Shown here one piece after another: positions 17,214-21,558 of a DNA stretch of 21,558 nt. Source of the stretch: Bacteroidota bacterium (GTDB lineage: Bacteria > Bacteroidota > Bacteroidia > Bacteroidales > F082). Numbering within the stretch: the first letter of the stretch is position 1; each line of letters starts with the position of its first letter. The notes below the pieces were generated by a model, which was given only the letters and a program-made list of their open reading frames with translations, did not search any database and was not told the origin of the DNA. The position numbers and the translations under genes were made by a program. The stretch lies in assembly GCA_002686705.1 (NCBI GenBank), contig NYYH01000032.1, positions 1-21,558 on the forward strand, in the 5' to 3' direction.

Positions 17214-17298
17214 AATTGGAGTGATGGAGTAGAGGAATGCTGGACGGTTATTGTCCCATTACTCCAATATTCCACAGCTCCATTACTCCTATACTCTA
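17214..17298. repeat. Intergenic inverted repeat built of TGGAGTRAT-like motifs
   Basis: Left-arm ggagtgatgga (17218-17228) pairs with tccattactcc (17279-17289), with one G:T-type mismatch. ccattactcc occurs twice (17255-17264 and 17280-17289). The region reads as degenerate short repeats on opposite strands forming a hairpin between fadE and the DUF4442 gene. It may act as an RNA processing or attenuation structure or be a dispersed repeat. Confidence 0.65.
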
Positions 17299-17305
17299 TT
17301 CATTT

Positions 17306-17788
17306 ATGCAAAATAATAATATACGTTCGTTCATCCAAAGCCCCTTAAAGATGAAGATGTTCATGCTTATGAAACTTCCAATGGGTTTAATTGCTGGATT
17401 ACGAATTACTAAAATGGATAGCAGTAGTTCCGTTGTAACAGTACCATTTAAATATGTAAACAAAAACCCGTTTAAATCAATGTACTTTGCCGTACTATCT
17501 ATGGCTGCTGAACTTTCCTCTGGAATAATTGCCCTTTCAGTAGTTTCTGAAGCTGAAAAACCAATATCAATGTTAGTTTTGAATATGACTGCCTCATTCA
17601 CTAAAAAAGTAAAATCGAAGGTTATTTTTACTTGTAGTGACGGAGAGAAGATAAAGAATACCATTGCTCAAAGTATTGTAACTGGAGAAGGGCAAACTAT
17701 TGATGTTGTTTCTGTTGGTATAGATGAGAGTGGTGATAAAGTAGCTGAGTTTTGTTTTACATGGACATTTAAGCCAAAAAATCCTTAA
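17306..17788 (+). CDS. DUF4442 hotdog-fold protein, putative acyl-CoA thioesterase
   Basis: The 160-residue protein resembles the DUF4442 hotdog family, with the conserved KNPFKSMYFAVLSMAAELSSGI segment (about residues 52-72) and a beta-rich C-terminal half. Hotdog proteins often hydrolyse acyl-CoA thioesters, and its position inside a fatty-acid oxidation cluster supports a role in acyl-CoA handling; no catalytic residue can be pinned down. The frame is open from an ATG at 17237, but that would translate the hairpin repeat into an unrelated leader, so the ATG at 17306 is chosen. No membrane segment is evident. Confidence 0.78.
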   Translation: MQNNNIRSFIQSPLKMKMFMLMKLPMGLIAGLRITKMDSSSSVVTVPFKYVNKNPFKSMYFAVLSMAAELSSGIIALSVVSEAEKPISMLVLNMTASFTKKVKSKVIFTCSDGEKIKNTIAQSIVTGEGQTIDVVSVGIDESGDKVAEFCFTWTFKPKNP

Positions 17789-17866
17789 TATTGTCAAGAA
17801 GTTGAAGATTAAAAGAGTACAGCAGGATAATGCTGTAGACTTAATATTAACATAATTCTGATTAAT

Positions 17867-19645
17867 TTGGAGGTTACTAAAACATTTGAACTTGTAGACA
17901 ACCTGCTCGATGGCCTGCAACGCGATGATGCACTTACTGTAAAGAGAAAAGGAAAGTGGGAAAAATTCAGCACATTAAAGTATAAAGAATTTGTTGACAA
18001 TTTCAGTTTTGGCTTAATTACCTTAGGATTTAAAAAAGGCGATAAAATTGTTAGTGTTTCTAATAATCGTCCCGAATGGAACTTTATCGACATGGGTATG
18101 ACTCAGGTTGGAGTTGTTCATGTTCCAATATATTCAAATCTTGGTGCCAAGGAGTACGAACATATACTTTCCCATTCTGATGCAAAAATTGTGATAACGT
18201 CATCTGAAGAGTATTATGATAAAATTAGTGAGCCAGCACAGAAATCTGACAATATTGAGAAAATTTATTCATTCGATCAAATTGAGGGAGTGGCTTCATG
18301 GATGGAGATAATTGAGTTAGGAAAGTCAAATGCTGAAAAATACAAAGATGAACTAATAAACATCAGGAATGGGATCAACGAGGATGACATGATGTCGATA
18401 ATTTACACCTCAGGAACCACTGGTTTGTCAAAAGGAGTAATGCTTAGTCATAGAAATTTCATTTCAAATGTTAAAGCTACTATACATATTCTCCCGGTTG
18501 GCCCTGAAGGAAAATTTGTTAGCTTCTTGCCACTTTGCCATGTGTTCGAAAGGATGCTTAATTATTTATTACAGTACAGAGGTTGTGCAGTTTATTATGC
18601 TGAAAATATAGAAACCATTGGAGATAATATCCGTGAGGTTAAGCCTGAAGGATTTGCTGCAGTACCAAGAGTAATTGAAAAAGTATATGATAAAATTATG
18701 CTCAAGGGAAAAGAACTCAAGGGTATTAAGAAGGGACTATTTTTCTGGGCTGTTAATCTAGGTTTTAGGTTTGAACTTAACAATGCTAATGGTTGGTGGT
18801 ACGGAGTTCAGCTTAAAATAGCTGACAAACTTATTTTTAGTAAGTGGCGTGAAGCCCTCGGTGGAAATGTTGATCTGATAGTATCAGGTGGGGCTGCTCT
18901 TCAAGCACGATTAGCCCGAATATTTAAAGCAGCAGGAATTCCAATACTGCAGGGATATGGATTGACTGAAACTTCTCCGGTTATTTCTGTTAACCACCCA
19001 AAATACCCACTTCTTAAGTTTGGAACATCAGGTCCCATACTAAATAACGTTGAGGTTAAGATCGCAGAAGATGGTGAGATCTTGATGAAAGGGCCTAGTT
19101 TGATGTTGGGGTATTATAAAGATAAGGAAAAAACCGATGAGGTTATTGACCCAGAAGGCTGGTTCCATACAGGTGATATTGGAGAAATACAAGAACATAA
19201 TATTCTTAAGATAACTGATAGAAAGAAGGAAATATTTAAACTTACAACGGGGAAATATGTTGCTCCTCAGGTTGTTGAAAACAGGTTTAAAGAGTCTGGT
19301 TTTATTGAACAAATAATGGTTGTGGGTGAAGGGGAAAAATATGCAGCTGCTATTATCTGCCCAGCTTTTCAATTTTTACATGGTTGGTGTTTTAAACATA
19401 ATATTGAGTTTAATGATAACAAAGATATGATACAAAACCTAGAGGTTATCAATAGGTTTCAAAAAGAAGTAGATACAATTAATGTAGAACTGGGTCAACA
19501 TCTTCAACTTAAGAAATTTGAATTGGTTAATCAGGAATGGACACCGGAAACAGGTGAGTTATCGCCTACTTTAAAAGTGAAACGTAAGTTCATTAAGAGC
19601 AAATATAAATTTGAATTAGACAAACTTTACGATTATTCTAACTAA
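17867..19645 (+). CDS. Long-chain fatty acid--CoA ligase
   Basis: This ATP-dependent enzyme activates long-chain fatty acids to acyl-CoA for beta-oxidation. The 592-residue protein has the adenylate-forming signature YTSGTTGLSKGVMLSHRN from about residue 180. It also has the fatty-acyl ligase blocks SFLPLCHVFERM, VSGGAAL, QGYGLTETSPV, GWFHTGDIGE and ITDRKKEIFKLTTGKYVAPQ. The start is TTG at 17867: an in-frame stop lies upstream at 17828, no ATG intervenes, and the next internal Met would remove about 70 conserved residues. It follows the DUF4442 gene by 78 nt and is probably in the same operon. Confidence 0.93.
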   Translation: MEVTKTFELVDNLLDGLQRDDALTVKRKGKWEKFSTLKYKEFVDNFSFGLITLGFKKGDKIVSVSNNRPEWNFIDMGMTQVGVVHVPIYSNLGAKEYEHILSHSDAKIVITSSEEYYDKISEPAQKSDNIEKIYSFDQIEGVASWMEIIELGKSNAEKYKDELINIRNGINEDDMMSIIYTSGTTGLSKGVMLSHRNFISNVKATIHILPVGPEGKFVSFLPLCHVFERMLNYLLQYRGCAVYYAENIETIGDNIREVKPEGFAAVPRVIEKVYDKIMLKGKELKGIKKGLFFWAVNLGFRFELNNANGWWYGVQLKIADKLIFSKWREALGGNVDLIVSGGAALQARLARIFKAAGIPILQGYGLTETSPVISVNHPKYPLLKFGTSGPILNNVEVKIAEDGEILMKGPSLMLGYYKDKEKTDEVIDPEGWFHTGDIGEIQEHNILKITDRKKEIFKLTTGKYVAPQVVENRFKESGFIEQIMVVGEGEKYAAAIICPAFQFLHGWCFKHNIEFNDNKDMIQNLEVINRFQKEVDTINVELGQHLQLKKFELVNQEWTPETGELSPTLKVKRKFIKSKYKFELDKLYDYSN

Positions 19646-19807
19646 GATTAGAATAATAAAAGTATGAGAGCTGAATATTAAAGGTTGAGGTACTCTTAAT
19701 TATGAACTTATCCGCAACAAATCAATCATTTTCTCATTATAATATAGTTTCATTCTTAATATTTAAATACTTAATCTTGTCATCATAATTCGCAAAACCT
19801 TATAGTA

Positions 19808-21558
19808 ATGTTAAAGCAAGTCATTTTTTTATTGATTCTCTTAGTAACCTTGGGCGTATTTACCTACTCTGTTTTAAAGTATGCTAGGTATTTTAAATTC
19901 ACCAAGAAGAAACCAATAACGGATATATCCAAAAGAATATGGCTAACAATTAAAATTGCCATTTTCCAAACGAAAATACTACGACAGCCTATTGTAGGTT
20001 TGATGCATGCTCTTTTATGGTGGGGATTTATTCTAATCCTGTTTGGAAGTGTTGAGATGGCAATAGACGGGTTGTTTGGAACCGAAAGGATATTAACTTT
20101 TTTAGGCCCGCTTTATGATTTTATCATAGCAGCAGGTGACGTTTCAGCCTTTGTAATTGCCTTGCTTAGCATTGCCTTTCTTTTTAGAAGGCTAATCATG
20201 CACATCCAACGCTTTTACGGACCCGAAATGAAATCGGTTTCAAAAATGGATGCCAATCTTGCTTTAACAATCATATTCATACTCATGATTACACTTCTTG
20301 GGATGAATACATATTATATTCTTTGGTGTAATTCAACCAATGAAATGATTCACGGTAGTTATCCGATTAGTAATATTATCGCTGGATTTTTTGATGGTAT
20401 TCCTGCAGAGCAATTATGGTTGGGCTATCAGATTAATTGGTGGGCTCACATAGTTTGGATTTTCATTTTTGCCAATATATTGCCTTATTCCAAACATTTC
20501 CATGTATTTATGTCAGTACCAAATGTATTTGTCAGTCGTATAACCCTCTTGGGTTATGTTGACAATATGGAGGCTATCACAAAAGAAGTAAAATTAATGA
20601 TGGATCCAGATGCAGCTTTCGCGGATGTTCCGGATGACGAAGATACACCTGAACGATTTGGAGTTAAGGATGTTGAGGATATCAATTGGATCAATTATTT
20701 TAACTCATTGGCATGTACCGAATGTGGACGCTGCACATCTGTTTGTCCTGCTAATATTACTGGTAAGTTACTTTCACCGCGCAAAATTATGATGGACACA
20801 CGTGCAAGAATGAAACAAAAAGGTCCTGGTTTAATAAAGGACGGTGTTGCATTTGAGGATGGAAAGTCGTTGCTCAGTACATTTATAACTGAAGAAGAAC
20901 TTTGGGCATGTACTCTCTGTAACGCTTGCGCAATGGAATGCCCTGTTAGCATTAATCAACCTTCTCTTATTCTTGATATGCGCCGCTATCTTGTTATGGA
21001 AGAATCAAAAGCTCCCACTGGATTAAACACCGTATTTTCTAACATTGAAAACAATGGTGCTCCATGGCAGTTCTCACCTGAGGACAGAATGCTTTGGGCA
21101 GAAGGACTTGAAATACCTTTAATGTCGGATGGTATGAGTCCTGAATACCTCTTCTGGGTGAGCTCAGCAGGTGCTTTTGATGACAGGTACAAAAAAGTAA
21201 CTCGAGAGTTTGTGAAGGTTCTTAATCACTTGAAGGTTGATTATGCTGTACTTGGAGTTGAAGAAGCTGATAGTGGTGATGTTGCTCGCAGGGCAGGAAA
21301 TGAAATGCTTTACCAGATGCAGGCAATGATGAATATTGAAGTGCTAAATGGTTATGAAGTGAAAAATATAATCACATGTGACCCTCATGATTTCAACACT
21401 CTTAAAAATGAATATCCTGATTTTGGAGGAAAATATAATGTTATTCATTATACTCAATTTATGCAGCAGCAAATTTCAAGCGGCAACTTAAAAATAGATA
21501 GTGATATGTTTGCTGGAAAAAAGATCACATTCCACGACCCATGTTATCTTGGTAGATG
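19808..21558 (+). CDS. Membrane Fe-S oxidoreductase, FadF/ETF:menaquinone oxidoreductase type (partial)
   Basis: The frame is open from ATG 19808 to the window edge (583 codons, no stop), so the C-terminus is missing. The N-terminal 230 residues hold about five hydrophobic segments, including a NarI-like region with histidines (for example in GLMHALLWW) that could bind heme. Two 4Fe-4S motifs follow: C303, C306, C309, C313 and C368, C371, C374, C378, both CxxCxxCxxxCP. The last visible residues, HDPCYLGR, begin a heterodisulfide-reductase-type cysteine-rich (CCG) domain. This layout is that of FadF/EMO proteins, which pass electrons from acyl-CoA dehydrogenase via ETF to menaquinone. The 162-bp gap before it shows no gene and no strong promoter. 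Confidence 0.85.
   Translation, partial: MLKQVIFLLILLVTLGVFTYSVLKYARYFKFTKKKPITDISKRIWLTIKIAIFQTKILRQPIVGLMHALLWWGFILILFGSVEMAIDGLFGTERILTFLGPLYDFIIAAGDVSAFVIALLSIAFLFRRLIMHIQRFYGPEMKSVSKMDANLALTIIFILMITLLGMNTYYILWCNSTNEMIHGSYPISNIIAGFFDGIPAEQLWLGYQINWWAHIVWIFIFANILPYSKHFHVFMSVPNVFVSRITLLGYVDNMEAITKEVKLMMDPDAAFADVPDDEDTPERFGVKDVEDINWINYFNSLACTECGRCTSVCPANITGKLLSPRKIMMDTRARMKQKGPGLIKDGVAFEDGKSLLSTFITEEELWACTLCNACAMECPVSINQPSLILDMRRYLVMEESKAPTGLNTVFSNIENNGAPWQFSPEDRMLWAEGLEIPLMSDGMSPEYLFWVSSAGAFDDRYKKVTREFVKVLNHLKVDYAVLGVEEADSGDVARRAGNEMLYQMQAMMNIEVLNGYEVKNIITCDPHDFNTLKNEYPDFGGKYNVIHYTQFMQQQISSGNLKIDSDMFAGKKITFHDPCYLGR

Noticed and set aside
17237..17305. Longer N-terminus for the DUF4442 protein
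   Set aside because: These codons translate the hairpin repeat; the conserved protein begins at the ATG at 17306.

Overview
The window looks like chromosomal DNA from a member of the Bacteroidota, probably in the Bacteroidales/Marinilabiliales neighbourhood. It is AT-rich, lacks clear Shine-Dalgarno sequences, carries TAnnTTTG-type -7 boxes, and encodes a Bacteroidota-style OstA-like protein, an MCE protein and a SPOR-like-tailed amidase. Assignment to a genus is not possible from this stretch.

Layout. (1) 35-2843: a YgbA-family cysteine-rich protein (minus), a large imperfect inverted repeat, then rlmN and a threonine aldolase (plus). (2) 2850-7038 (minus): gatE and gatD, the two subunits of the archaeal-type tRNA-dependent amidotransferase GatDE, which makes Gln-tRNA(Gln) from Glu-tRNA(Gln). 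The two genes originally overlapped by 8 nt (ATGGATAA). They are now separated by about 826 bp of inserted DNA bounded by a 38-bp direct duplication of the gatD 5' end. The insert contains a small four-helix-bundle (23S IVS/S23 family) gene inside an inverted-repeat pair, plus two 'empty' copies of the same inverted-repeat unit. (3) 7198-11023: cell-envelope genes, namely an OstA-like protein (plus), then an MlaD/MCE protein and an N-acetylmuramoyl-L-alanine amidase (minus). (4) 11328-21558 (plus): a fatty-acid beta-oxidation locus: MarR regulator, FadN-type 3-hydroxyacyl-CoA dehydrogenase/enoyl-CoA hydratase, FadA thiolase, FadE acyl-CoA dehydrogenase, a DUF4442 hotdog protein, long-chain acyl-CoA ligase, and a membrane Fe-S oxidoreductase of the FadF/ETF:menaquinone-oxidoreductase type that runs off the window end.

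How the genes work together. The ligase activates fatty acids. FadE, FadN and FadA run the beta-oxidation cycle. The membrane Fe-S protein probably takes acyl-CoA dehydrogenase electrons (through ETF, not in this window) to the quinone pool. The MarR gene heads the operon, and a near-perfect palindrome overlaps its predicted -7 box, which suggests autoregulation.

The most unusual part is the gatE-gatD junction. A repeat-and-gene cassette has entered a translationally coupled operon of archaeal-type genes, and the 38-bp duplication kept both reading frames whole.
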